This document shows positions 16,284-23,881 of a DNA stretch of 64,000 bases, in pieces. Numbering within the stretch: the first letter of the stretch is position 1; the number at the start of each line of letters is the position of its first letter. Under the pieces are notes generated by a model. That model did no database searches. It was not told where the DNA came from and saw only the letters and a program-made list of their open reading frames with translations. Source of the stretch: a virus. The position numbers and the translations under genes are program-made. The stretch is from IMG/VR virus record IMGVR_UViG_3300049847_000435, positions 1 through 64,000 of that record. The stretch is one strand, 5' to 3'.

Positions 16284-17459
16284 ATGCAATTTTCCATACT
16301 TCAACCAGCACTAAGGCAGGCGCTCACCCTCGCAGGTTCGCATTTAGGCAAAAGTGGCGTCTTCGGCATGGTCGCAATTGAGGCAATCGGTAACGAGTTG
16401 CGCGTGTCCGCGCGTAATCTAGATTCGGGCATCAACTGCTTCATGCCCGCCATTGTCACGCGTGCTGGTGGCATTCTCCTGCCAGAGAAACTACTCGCCG
16501 ATCTCGTCGGTAACTTTTCGCCCGAACGGGTAGATTTTGACCTCGATCCTAAAACGAGCCGCGTGAAAATTTCTTGCCAGCGTTCGGTGGCGACAATCCC
16601 CGGCGTGCCTTTGAAGGAGATGCCGGGGATAAGATCGCTTTACGCGGCAAATAAAGATTTTGCGGTTAGTGTCCCCGAACCCGATGCGCATCTTGCGTTC
16701 TTCGGGTTAGAGTCGCTTCGTATCGCAATTGAGTCCACAACGTTCGCCGCGTCGGATGACGATTCTCGCCCGACGCTCACCGGTATCGATTTGAGTTTGA
16801 GTGGAATCGCCGCTAAATTCGCCGCAACGGACGGGTATCGGCTATCCGTTGCCCAATCCGAATTAGAAGCGGAGTTTGGCGAAATGGTAAAAATGGTCAT
16901 TCCATCCAGCCGATTAGACCGACTGGTAAAGGTACTGGCGTTGGGAGATCGGGACAGCAGGGTGGACATGCTCTTCACTCGTAACTGGGCACTCTTTACC
17001 GTTCCTTGTAGCGGTAAATCGTCAATCTCTACGATTGAGATCGAGACGGCATTAATCGACGCTAAATTCCCGGATTACAACGGTATTATCCCGAAGAGTA
17101 GAACGAACGCCATCCGCGTCGAGCGAGACGAGTTAAAGAAGGCTTTGCGCGTGACCGGTCTCTATGCCCGCGACAACGCCAATATTGTGCGGTTCGTGCT
17201 CAACGATGGCGTTTTGAAGGTGACGGCAGAGTCAAGCGAGACAGGCAACTGCTCGGTTGAGGTTAACTTGATTGAGTGCGAGAGTCGAGAACCTTTGATG
17301 ATTGCATTTAATTACAAGTTTCTTGCCGACTACCTCGACCGCGCCGAGCCTGATCTTTGGATGGAATTTACGACATCCATGAAACCAGTGAAGATATCGT
17401 CGGTGGCGAGTAGGGATGGGAATGATTTTTACGTGTTGATGCCGATGCAGCCGAAATGA
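16284..17459 (+). CDS. dnaN: DNA polymerase III beta sliding clamp
   Basis: 391 residues, close to the usual 365-380 for DnaN. Three repeated clamp domains are visible; typical pieces are LRIAIESTTFAASDDDSRP, FAATDGYRLSV, VERDELKKALRVTGLYA and the C-terminal YVLMPMQP. It should form the ring that tethers the replicase to DNA. Phage-coded clamps of the bacterial type are uncommon but known. It heads the rightward early block after promoter copy 2 and is followed 16 bases later by the C5 methyltransferase. Confidence 0.9.
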   Translation: MQFSILQPALRQALTLAGSHLGKSGVFGMVAIEAIGNELRVSARNLDSGINCFMPAIVTRAGGILLPEKLLADLVGNFSPERVDFDLDPKTSRVKISCQRSVATIPGVPLKEMPGIRSLYAANKDFAVSVPEPDAHLAFFGLESLRIAIESTTFAASDDDSRPTLTGIDLSLSGIAAKFAATDGYRLSVAQSELEAEFGEMVKMVIPSSRLDRLVKVLALGDRDSRVDMLFTRNWALFTVPCSGKSSISTIEIETALIDAKFPDYNGIIPKSRTNAIRVERDELKKALRVTGLYARDNANIVRFVLNDGVLKVTAESSETGNCSVEVNLIECESREPLMIAFNYKFLADYLDRAEPDLWMEFTTSMKPVKISSVASRDGNDFYVLMPMQPK

Positions 17460-17475
17460 TAGCCCTGGTAAATTT

Positions 17476-19026
17476 ATGAAAAAGAAGATTAAATTTATAT
17501 CCCTATTCGCTGGCATTGGTGGTTTCGATCTCGCTTTCGAGCGTTCTGGCATGGAGTGTGCTGCCCAGGTTGAGATTGACAAGGATGCTCGGTTGCTATT
17601 AGGTCGCCGCTTTCCAAATGTTCAGCGGTTTGAGGACGTGAGGACGGTTGGGTCGCATAATCTGCCCGGCGATGTTGATGCCGTTTGTGGTGGCTTCCCA
17701 TGTCAAGGGCTTTCGATAGCCGGAAAACGCATGGGGTTAGCAGATAATCGGTCTGGTTTGTTTTGGGAAATGCTAAGGATAATTTATGAACTTCGTCCAA
17801 GAATTGTTGTGTTCGAGAATGTTCCCGGACTACTATCAACCTGCTCCTGTGCAAGCTGTGGACGTATTTGCGCAGCTTGCGGAAATACAGCCGGGGCAGA
17901 TGATGAATCGTGCGACGTTTGCGGAGGTTCTAAGTTCCGTGGACGAGTTTTACCAAGCCATCGCGGGGCAGACATGTACGCGGTCGTTTCCTCGCTTGGG
18001 CGGATCGGGTTTGATGGTTCGTGGCGCATACTGGACGCTCGGTATTTCGGAGTACCCCAACGAAGACGACGGATTTTTGGAGTCTTCGTTAATCGAGATT
18101 TTGGAGACATTCGAGGACTGGTCGGAGCGCCATGCGCTGATGAGCTATTCGGACCGGGTGAGCTATATTCAGGATTATTACTTGAGTCCGAAGGCCTGCG
18201 CCGGGATTCTGCGCCGGGCGCAGGTAATGGGAAAGGAGATCAAGGGGCAGTTGAAGGACGCTCTGGAGTCGGTGGCGAGTCAGTTGCGGGAACATGGATC
18301 GTAGGATCGTGCAATACGGATGAGAATAGCGCATGGGGCAATCATCTTACCGCCGACACATCGACCGCCAATTACGCAAACAATGGCGGTCGATCCGGTG
18401 GTAACGATTCTGCGCCGGTGCGAAATGTGGTCATGGATCGACCGCTTGCACTTGATGGAAGAAATCTCGATACGCACGAAATTTCACCGACTCTACAATC
18501 AAAGCAGGCTGGGGGCTATTCGCTCAACTATACGCCGATGGTCATGGATCGCCAGCTTGCCGCGCCACTCGTGGCGCGGCAAGCAAAGGGAGCGTTTACC
18601 GATCCGGTCAATGACAATATCATCGCCTTCTCGTCAAAAGACAGTGGGGGCGATGCTGCCGAAGATATAGCCCCAACGCTGAGGGCGCAGAATTTTGACA
18701 AGAGCCATATTAATGGCGGCGGGCAGATTGCGATCTGTCATGGATTCCAATCAAGTCAGTCGGGCGTGCGTACATCAGATGTCCATGCTACGCTCGACTC
18801 AAATAACGGTAGCCGACGCCATAATGGTGTGTTTTCCTCAGAACTCCACCATGCTCGCCGCCTCACCCCAACCGAGTGCGAGCGGCTTCAGGGGTTTCCC
18901 GATGGCTGGACGGCTGGGCAAAGCGACAGTGTTCGTTATCGGCAGCTTGGAAATGCGGTAGCCGTGCCGGTTGCCGAATGGATAGGCAGAAGAGTAGCTG
19001 CATATCTATCATCGGAGGCGTTGTGA
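17476..19026 (+). CDS. DNA (cytosine-5) methyltransferase
   Basis: 516 residues with all main C5 motifs in order: I SLFAGIGGFDLAFERSG, IV GGFPCQGLSIAG (catalytic Cys), VI ENVPGLL, VIII GVPQRRRRIFGVF, then a long variable target-recognition region, IX RRLTPTECERLQGFPDGWT and X QLGNAVAVPVAEWIG. A cysteine-rich insert (CSCASCGRICAACG) follows motif VI and may bind zinc. The segment 17786-18304 is also open and protein-like in the +1 frame. No restriction enzyme is adjacent; self-protection or regulation is likely. Confidence 0.92.
   Translation: MKKKIKFISLFAGIGGFDLAFERSGMECAAQVEIDKDARLLLGRRFPNVQRFEDVRTVGSHNLPGDVDAVCGGFPCQGLSIAGKRMGLADNRSGLFWEMLRIIYELRPRIVVFENVPGLLSTCSCASCGRICAACGNTAGADDESCDVCGGSKFRGRVLPSHRGADMYAVVSSLGRIGFDGSWRILDARYFGVPQRRRRIFGVFVNRDFGDIRGLVGAPCADELFGPGELYSGLLLESEGLRRDSAPGAGNGKGDQGAVEGRSGVGGESVAGTWIVGSCNTDENSAWGNHLTADTSTANYANNGGRSGGNDSAPVRNVVMDRPLALDGRNLDTHEISPTLQSKQAGGYSLNYTPMVMDRQLAAPLVARQAKGAFTDPVNDNIIAFSSKDSGGDAAEDIAPTLRAQNFDKSHINGGGQIAICHGFQSSQSGVRTSDVHATLDSNNGSRRHNGVFSSELHHARRLTPTECERLQGFPDGWTAGQSDSVRYRQLGNAVAVPVAEWIGRRVAAYLSSEAL
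17786..18304 (+). CDS. overprinted protein inside the C5 methyltransferase gene
   Basis: 172 residues in the +1 frame relative to the methyltransferase, ATG at 17786 with AAGGA about seven bases upstream. Two parts look like sequences I recall from separate phage proteins near methyltransferases: YWTLGISEYPN (residues ~82-92) and YLSPKACAGILRRA (~132-145), followed by KGQLKDALESVASQL. The first is the shifted reading of the motif VIII region of the methyltransferase. Both frames thus look conserved, which suggests true dual coding. Function unknown. Confidence 0.5.
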   Translation: MNFVQELLCSRMFPDYYQPAPVQAVDVFAQLAEIQPGQMMNRATFAEVLSSVDEFYQAIAGQTCTRSFPRLGGSGLMVRGAYWTLGISEYPNEDDGFLESSLIEILETFEDWSERHALMSYSDRVSYIQDYYLSPKACAGILRRAQVMGKEIKGQLKDALESVASQLREHGS

Positions 19027-19097
19027 TTGTAAAAATCTTAGACTTTCTAATTGATCAATTAATCCTATTACGCGACCGCATAGAAGTTACCAGATGA
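19023..19097 (+). CDS. possible 24-residue hydrophobic peptide
   Basis: GTG at 19023 overlaps the methyltransferase stop; GGAGG lies about five bases upstream. The peptide, rich in Ile/Leu (KILDFLIDQLILLRDRIE), ends where the next gene begins (TGATG overlap). Short, so weakly supported. Confidence 0.35.
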   Translation: MIVKILDFLIDQLILLRDRIEVTR

Positions 19098-19477
19098 TGA
19101 TCTCCGACACGACTGCCCAAGTCGCCTGCATAAGCGGAGCTATTCCCGTTCGCCTACGCGCCTATGACCACAATGGTCAATCCAGTGCGCTCGCATCGCC
19201 AGCGGGGACGAATGGGCACTTACTCAATCGCCAGGCGAGTTGGCTGGCGACATACGCGTGCAGTTTGGGGTTGCATCCATCCATGAGGTTCTTCACGACC
19301 TACATGATCGACGCGGGTGACAACCGCAGCCAGCAAGCATGTTTTGAATTCGAGTTTCGTTGGGTGGGCAGGATTGCTATCGCAATTCACTCGTCGCGAA
19401 CAATCCAACCCGCCAACTTGCGCCAGATTCTTGGTGGTGAAATCGATATTCTAGCAAAGGAGACTATCGCCGCGTGA
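19094..19477 (+). CDS. unknown protein
   Basis: 127 residues. The C-terminal part (FEFEFRWVGRIAIAIHSSR) looks like folded beta/alpha sequence and the N-terminal part is less regular. It overlaps the genes on both sides by four bases, indicating an operon. No family or motif recognised. Confidence 0.55.
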   Translation: MMISDTTAQVACISGAIPVRLRAYDHNGQSSALASPAGTNGHLLNRQASWLATYACSLGLHPSMRFFTTYMIDAGDNRSQQACFEFEFRWVGRIAIAIHSSRTIQPANLRQILGGEIDILAKETIAA

Positions 19478-19995
19478 GATACAATTTACCGCCCCATTTA
19501 ATGAGTTTTGCGCTACCGCTACTTGCACGCGCCGAGGATGACATTGTTCGTGACTCAACCGGCAGGATTACGTTGAGCAAAATTATCACCAGCACGCCAT
19601 CGTCGGAAGAAAAGCTGGCAGCCTGTAAGCGGCGCATAGAATCAGGCTGGCAAATCCCTGCCATCTACGTAGAACGCTACTGGCTTTACAATCAAGATTA
19701 CTACGTGGTGGAGGATGGCAACGGAGGTGGGGACGGACCCTACCGAACGCTCGCCGCCATGCAATGCGGAAAACGCCTAATCCGGGCTTGCACCTACATC
19801 GAGCATTGGTGTAAGCCGAACCTGTATCGCGTCGATCCTGCCAAAGCGACATTGTGGCGACAGGTAGACGGCGATCTAAAACTCATTCAGTCAGAACTGA
19901 CTATCGAGCAAGTGCAAGCGCTAAAATTGCTCGGAGTCAGAACAATGAACTACAGCATAAGGAGACCCAACCATGACACTGTCCGAATATCTTGA
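19474..19995 (+). CDS. unknown protein with ParB/KOR-like flavour
   Basis: 173 residues from a GTG at 19474. Contains KLAACKRRIESGWQIPAIYV, YYVVEDGNGGGDGPYRTLAA and YRVDPAKATLWRQ. The 'xxVxDGN(H)R' pattern loosely recalls ParB/Srx-fold nuclease-like proteins, but key residues are not convincing. Last 22 bases overlap the MazG gene. Confidence 0.55.
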   Translation: MRYNLPPHLMSFALPLLARAEDDIVRDSTGRITLSKIITSTPSSEEKLAACKRRIESGWQIPAIYVERYWLYNQDYYVVEDGNGGGDGPYRTLAAMQCGKRLIRACTYIEHWCKPNLYRVDPAKATLWRQVDGDLKLIQSELTIEQVQALKLLGVRTMNYSIRRPNHDTVRIS

Positions 19996-20536
19996 TTCTT
20001 GCCTGCGCACATGGGCGAACCGGGACGCGTCCCGGTTCGCCCATGTGCGCAATGCCGCTCTTGGCATTGCCGGTGAGACGGGTGAGATTATCGAGGTAGT
20101 AAAAAAGTTCCTGTATCACAATAAGACGGGCGATGAATGCAGAGTGCTCGCCAACGGCGAGATCGGCGATCTGTTTTACTATCTCATCGTCTATATGCAC
20201 GAACGCAAGTGCAAACTAGACGAGTTTGCTAAGGTTATGGGGGCGAACAGTGAAAGTTGGGCGGATATACAAGCCGCGGTAAGGATGCGGTCGAGAGATG
20301 GGGACGTATTTACGATGGCTATGAGTTTATCGATCCTGAGCGGAAAGCTATCAGCATTTACGATGAACCACATCTCATTCGGTGCCGACGATCCGAACGA
20401 AGGCACGACAATGGCTCACGTTCTGCGCACAGCGATCTTGATCGCCAATTTCTTTTCTCTTGACGCGGAAGGGATCGCAAAGCACAACGTCGAGAAGCTG
20501 AAGAACAGACACCCGCAAGGTTGGAAGGCTCTGTAG
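19973..20536 (+). CDS. MazG-like nucleotide pyrophosphohydrolase
   Basis: 187 residues. The all-alpha NTP pyrophosphohydrolase signature is present: ALGIAGETGEIIEVVKKF (two metal-binding Glu) and NGEIGDLFYYLIVYM (Glu and Asp). The N-terminus MTLSEYLDSCL is typical of phage MazG forms. It would hydrolyse dNTPs or (p)ppGpp and so change nucleotide pools. Residues ~11-26 are encoded by a 48-base perfect palindrome. The C-terminal ~90 residues are not part of the core domain. Confidence 0.8.
   Translation: MTLSEYLDSCLRTWANRDASRFAHVRNAALGIAGETGEIIEVVKKFLYHNKTGDECRVLANGEIGDLFYYLIVYMHERKCKLDEFAKVMGANSESWADIQAAVRMRSRDGDVFTMAMSLSILSGKLSAFTMNHISFGADDPNEGTTMAHVLRTAILIANFFSLDAEGIAKHNVEKLKNRHPQGWKAL
20004..20051. 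repeat. 48-bp perfect palindrome inside the MazG gene
   Basis: 24-base arms with no spacer, centred at 20027/20028, reading TGCGCACATGGGCGAACCGG from the left edge. GC-rich, so it could extrude as a cruciform or fold as an RNA hairpin. It codes for residues RTWANRDASRFAHV of MazG without breaking the domain. Confidence 0.9.
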
Positions 20537-20717
20537 CCCCCAGGGGCGGATCAGCCGAGTGTTGGTCCGTCACCGGGGATGGCGCAAGCGATGGGATGCG
20601 CGCTTCGCCATTCTACCTAAAATCCCATCCACGCGGTTCGTCCTCTTCGGTGACGGGAATGCGGGTTTCTCGTCACCATCCCCGTGGGGATACTATATAT
20701 GATTGGGAGGTGTAATC

Positions 20718-21017
20718 ATGACGGAAAGTCATGCTGTTGAAATTCCAGAATCCCTTTTGCTTATTCTTGCCAGTCGCGGCAATATGGGCGATGGGAAAAT
20801 CCCATACACAATGCAATGCTGGGCGGAACAAGAGTGCAAGCGGCTCGGACTTACGGAGAAGGTTCTTCAAGAGAAAGCGAGAAATTACGCCGAAGTCAAA
20901 GTGCGGGCAAAGGCGATCTTGGGCACCAGTACGGTGGATGAAGTCGAGAAAAGAGTATCGGCAATCACGAATAATTTCATGGCTGTAGAAGAACGCATGA
21001 AAGCGAATGGGAAATAA
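20718..21017 (+). CDS. unknown helical protein before SSB
   Basis: 99 residues from ATG 20718 with GGGAGG ten bases upstream. Charged and helical, e.g. VLQEKARNYAEVKVRAKAIL; a Trp-Ala-Glu-Gln stretch (MQCWAEQECKRLGL) may be a second helix pair. Its stop lies just before the SSB ribosome site, so both genes are probably co-expressed. No family recognised. The 180 bases before it hold a small ATCCCC/GGGGAT hairpin only. Confidence 0.6.
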   Translation: MTESHAVEIPESLLLILASRGNMGDGKIPYTMQCWAEQECKRLGLTEKVLQEKARNYAEVKVRAKAILGTSTVDEVEKRVSAITNNFMAVEERMKANGK

Positions 21018-21027
21018 GGAGACAAAA

Positions 21028-21429
21028 TTGTACCAACAACTGACAATCGTCGGCAGGTTAGGTAACGACCCAGAGCTACGCTACACGCCTGGCGGCACGC
21101 CCGTTTGCACGTTTAATGTCGCCACAGATCGGGCGTGGAATAACGACCAGGGGCAAAAGCAGCAGGAAACCACATGGCACCGCGTCACCGTCTGGCGCAA
21201 GCACGCCGAGGTCTGTGCTCAGTATTTGAGTAAGGGGAAAATGGTTTTAGTTACTGGCACCGTCAAGGCGCACGGATTCACCAGCCGAGACGGGCAGATC
21301 GCCGCGTCGCTGGAAGTGACCGCCGACCAGGTGAAGTTTCTGAGCGGGTCAAACAAGGACGCCGAAATGCAGGGTGGGCAACCGCAACCGAGTGGCGAGC
21401 CGGTCAACGAGGAGGACATTCCGTTCTGA
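21028..21429 (+). CDS. ssb: single-stranded DNA-binding protein
   Basis: 133 residues from the TTG at 21028, chosen because AAGGAG lies six bases upstream and the resulting N-terminus (xYQQLTIVGRLGNDPELRYT) matches SSB. The OB fold is complete (VCTFNVATDRAW, TWHRVTVWRKHAEVCAQYL, GKMVLVTGTVK), followed by a short linker and the acidic tip EEDIPF that binds partner proteins. An ATG at 21007 would add seven residues. Confidence 0.93.
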   Translation: MYQQLTIVGRLGNDPELRYTPGGTPVCTFNVATDRAWNNDQGQKQQETTWHRVTVWRKHAEVCAQYLSKGKMVLVTGTVKAHGFTSRDGQIAASLEVTADQVKFLSGSNKDAEMQGGQPQPSGEPVNEEDIPF

Positions 21430-21728
21430 TGAAAGCGATCACACTTACCCAGCCACAGGAGGCACTGGTCGCTATCTCCATCAGTGGCGAATTTAATGCC
21501 GAAACAATAAACAAGTTCCGCTTGGTCACAGACGAAGAGTATGCAAAGGCGATGCTTGCCGATGCGATCCTGTCGGGCGAAGTGACTGTCAATGTCTCCA
21601 TGATGAAAATCGGCGGATATGACGTGAAGGTTATGTCATGCAGTTTATGTCGAGATATCGAGATCGTAGTTGACGGCTGCGAAGCACGAGTGCTTGATAA
21701 ATTCATTGAGGCTCAACTAAAAATATGA
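21429..21728 (+). CDS. unknown protein with an ASCH-like N-terminus
   Basis: 99 residues, ATG overlapping the SSB stop (TGATG). It begins MKAITLTQPQEALVAI, which is how many ASCH-domain proteins begin (MKxITLxQPxAxLVA), but the ASCH core does not follow. The rest is alpha then beta (FRLVTDEEYAKAMLADAIL, VTVNVSMMKIGGYDVKV). Possibly a fused or decayed ASCH gene, or chance. Coupled to SSB. Confidence 0.6.
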   Translation: MKAITLTQPQEALVAISISGEFNAETINKFRLVTDEEYAKAMLADAILSGEVTVNVSMMKIGGYDVKVMSCSLCRDIEIVVDGCEARVLDKFIEAQLKI

Positions 21729-22066
21729 AACACCGAAAACGCCTTAGACTCGACTGGTACAAGAAACCGGCGAAGCGCAGGATCAAGTTGTGGCAGCGAC
21801 CGGAATTCAACATCGACACTCATGTCACCAATGGAAACTTCAAGATGTCTATCAATGGCGCGGAATTGTTGTCGCTAAGGATGGAGTCGTCATTGAAACG
21901 CGGAGTAAGCACGATTGCGGTGGATATGGACGGGAACGTCTATGTAGACTATTCCCGTCCATTTACCTTTGCCGACCCGAAAAGATTAAACGAGGTCGGC
22001 ATTTTGGCGAAAGCACTTAACGTGACAACGGAGCAGATGATCGAAGGGACTTACACCCACACATAA
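21725..22066 (+). CDS. unknown basic protein
   Basis: 113 residues, start overlapping the previous stop by four bases. Very basic N-terminus (MKHRKRLRLDWYKKPAKRR), then a beta-rich middle and helical end (RLNEVGILAKALNVTTEQMI). Last gene before a clear terminator. No family recognised; nucleic-acid contact is possible given the charge. Confidence 0.6.
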   Translation: MKHRKRLRLDWYKKPAKRRIKLWQRPEFNIDTHVTNGNFKMSINGAELLSLRMESSLKRGVSTIAVDMDGNVYVDYSRPFTFADPKRLNEVGILAKALNVTTEQMIEGTYTHT

Positions 22067-22090
22067 ACAGAATAAGCTTTGCTAGAAGGC

Positions 22091-22130
22091 AACGTCCAAA
22101 ATTAAAAAAATTTTGGACGTTTTTATTTCT
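22091..22130 (+). terminator. intrinsic terminator of the dnaN-ssb operon
   Basis: Arms AACGTCCAAAATT / AATTTTGGACGTT around an A-rich loop, followed by a T-rich tract. Placed 25 bases after the last stop. Confidence 0.85.
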
Positions 22131-22169
22131 CCAAAACTCGTATAATTCTTCTCGTAAAATGTAGTCTAA

Positions 22170-22217
22170 CCTACATAAAAACGCTCTAAATCAGCTATAC
22201 TATAAATACAAAAGTAG
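22170..22217 (+). promoter_or_regulatory. phage promoter motif, copy 3, with flanking CGTATAATT repeats
   Basis: CCTACAT at 22170-22176 and ACTATAAATAC from 22199 (one base closer than in other copies). CGTATAATT occurs at 22139 and 22219 and its inverse ATTATACG at 22247, so an operator may surround the promoter. Confidence 0.62.
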
Positions 22218-22278
22218 TCGTATAATTTATCCTTATACGTAGCAATATTATACGAAGTCAAAAGGGGAAAAGTGGCAC

Positions 22279-22683
22279 ATGGATGCAGTAGTTTACGTCG
22301 TTGAACGCCAACCGCTTGAGTATTCAGGCGGATACCTAGAGAGCGACAATGATTTCATCCGCAACAACCAAGATATCGCCGTCGAGCTTCTGGAGAATGG
22401 AAATTCTCCAGAATACCCTTACAGTCGAGCGAGCTTGATACTCATTAATAAAGTAGAGTCGATAGCGAGGCGAGTCGTGCTGGAGGAGAAGAGTCTTCGT
22501 TGGTTCGTAATGGGAATGGGTGTGTGGTTTTTCGTTGACGCGCGCGGCAGTCATCACGATTCGAGAAAGACGATACCCGCAATTGGAGAACTCGAAGACT
22601 TGATGGCGGAATGGGATGCTTATATTAAACTTTCTGGCGAGCCGATGCGAATTAATAAGCGGGGCAAAAAATTTACAGATTAG
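22279..22683 (+). CDS. unknown protein, first gene after promoter copy 3
   Basis: 134 residues, AAGGGG upstream. Alpha/beta pattern with an aromatic strand (LRWFVMGMGVWFFVDARG) and a helical end (IGELEDLMAEWDAYIKLSGE). No motif identifies it. As first gene of the early rightward block it may be a host-takeover or regulatory protein. Confidence 0.62.
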   Translation: MDAVVYVVERQPLEYSGGYLESDNDFIRNNQDIAVELLENGNSPEYPYSRASLILINKVESIARRVVLEEKSLRWFVMGMGVWFFVDARGSHHDSRKTIPAIGELEDLMAEWDAYIKLSGEPMRINKRGKKFTD

Positions 22684-22726
22684 TAATACGCAGCGAGATG
22701 GCTCGTGAACGGGGAGATAACTGACG

Positions 22727-22936
22727 ATGACCTACAGCATTCTCGACTTCAATCTTTGCATCAAGAAGGCGAATTTTAAGACGCTCGCCAGCGCTGCCCG
22801 TCGTGCCATTTCGGACTTCGACCAATCCAAAGTTTGGTTCATCGAAGATGCCTCTGGCGAAATACAGGCGATTGTTCACTGTTCGCAAGTTTGGATATCG
22901 ACGCCATTGGCTAGTGTAAAAGACATGGCTCGGTAA
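22727..22936 (+). CDS. small unknown protein
   Basis: 69 residues, GGGGAGATAA upstream of the ATG. Compact: helix (FKTLASAARRAISDFDQSK) then beta hairpin (VWFIEDASGEIQAIVHCSQV). No family recognised. The 450 bases after it contain one tRNA-like element and one tiny gene. Confidence 0.55.
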   Translation: MTYSILDFNLCIKKANFKTLASAARRAISDFDQSKVWFIEDASGEIQAIVHCSQVWISTPLASVKDMAR

Positions 22937-23015
22937 AAGTTAGAACGACAGGATCAATTAGCGCAAAAGGAGGAAAAGCACCGATTCAGGAATGGCGGAG
23001 AGCGAAAGCGGCGAA

Positions 23016-23067
23016 GTGTTCGGGAGCATACCGGCGTTGCAAGCCGGAGGGCTGGTTCGACTCCAGC
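23016..23067 (+). tRNA. tRNA-like element, possible degenerate tRNA-Ala (TGC)
   Basis: A D-arm-like GTGT/GCAT, an anticodon arm CCGGC-GTTGCAA-GCCGG (anticodon TGC) and a T arm GCTGG-TTCGACT-CCAGC are in order. No matching acceptor stem is found (3' side ATACGTG has no 5' partner) and the variable loop is only three bases. Either a decayed tRNA or a tRNA mimic. The same bases lie in a 32-codon open frame. Confidence 0.3.
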
Positions 23068-23149
23068 ATACGTGGCTCAGGTATCCATAAATCCTACCAA
23101 AGCCCGCCAGGCATTATTTTATTCGATTCAACCAAAAGCAGGGGGAACC

Positions 23150-23233
23150 ATGAACCAGAACACAACTAGTAAGCCCGTAGAAGAGATTAAAGTAAAAGAG
23201 ACAATCGAGGTCTGGAAGCCGAAAGGCAAATAG
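23150..23233 (+). CDS. 27-residue charged peptide
   Basis: ATG at 23150 with GGGGG just upstream; sequence rich in Lys and Glu (KPVEEIKVKETIEVWKPKGK). Located in an otherwise empty gap. The following 155 bases hold a CTGGGTGA/TCACCCAG hairpin. No family recognised. Confidence 0.4.
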   Translation: MNQNTTSKPVEEIKVKETIEVWKPKGK

Positions 23234-23390
23234 CAATCATACATCTTCCAACGTGTGCGGCGCGTAGGCGTCGTCAAGGTAAACGGTCGGCAGGATGACC
23301 GCTACAACGCGATTGGAGTTTCTCCTCCTTGTGAGTCTGGGTGAGAGGGAGGGCTTTCACCCAGATAAATTTTCAGTAAAAGGAAAAATC

Positions 23391-23630
23391 ATGAACGTAG
23401 GCGATAGCGTAGTTTGGATTCAGGTGAAGTCATACGGAAACAAAAGAGAATTGAGCAAGCGCGAAGGCATCATCACCGATATATCCGGCGACAAGGCAAC
23501 TGTCACGCTCACCGGCTACGCGTCAAGTACGTCGGTTGTCGCAATCTCCGATCTAAAACTAAAGAGCCAGGACACGCCAATGTCTATCTTGGAGTTTGCA
23601 GTTTCCCGTTTCGGGGCGAGTGCCCAGTGA
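23391..23630 (+). CDS. small KOW/SH3-like protein
   Basis: 79 residues from ATG 23391 (AAAGGA upstream), preferred over an earlier in-frame start. The pattern MNVGDSVVWIQ...EGIITDISGDKATVTL resembles a small SH3-like barrel as in KOW or 'hypervariable' phage beta-barrel proteins. Binding role only can be guessed. Confidence 0.55.
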   Translation: MNVGDSVVWIQVKSYGNKRELSKREGIITDISGDKATVTLTGYASSTSVVAISDLKLKSQDTPMSILEFAVSRFGASAQ

Positions 23631-23635
23631 CGCCG

Positions 23636-23863
23636 ATGTACACCTATCTTTGCAATGATGGCGTATGGCGTACGCGCTGCGCTCATCACATCGCAAAGAA
23701 CTCGTCGCTTGCGCCGCGCCGGTATCCCGGCGATCATCCTGGCGAGGCGGTGCAGGAATTCGTCGAGACGGAATTGGTGAGCGGTAAGCGGGTGACGAAA
23801 AAGACACCCATGTTTTACAAAGAAGAGAGCGAGATAGGCTGCCCGGTGTGCCGGGCTTTGTGA
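23636..23863 (+). CDS. small Cys-rich unknown protein
   Basis: 75 residues from ATG 23636; a GTG three codons earlier overlaps the previous stop. Ligand-like residues: RCAHH near the N-terminus and CPVC near the C-terminus, which could jointly hold a zinc ion. No family recognised. Confidence 0.55.
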   Translation: MYTYLCNDGVWRTRCAHHIAKNSSLAPRRYPGDHPGEAVQEFVETELVSGKRVTKKTPMFYKEESEIGCPVCRAL

Positions 23864-23881
23864 AGTAAGGAAGGGAGTGGT

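Noticed and set aside
20521-20715. 64-codon frame between MazG and the next gene
   Set aside because: Low-complexity Ser/Gly/Arg sequence without ribosome site.
22992-23090. 32-codon frame over the tRNA-like element
   Set aside because: The nearest ribosome site is about 17 bases away and the bases are better explained as anticodon and T arms, though neither is certain.
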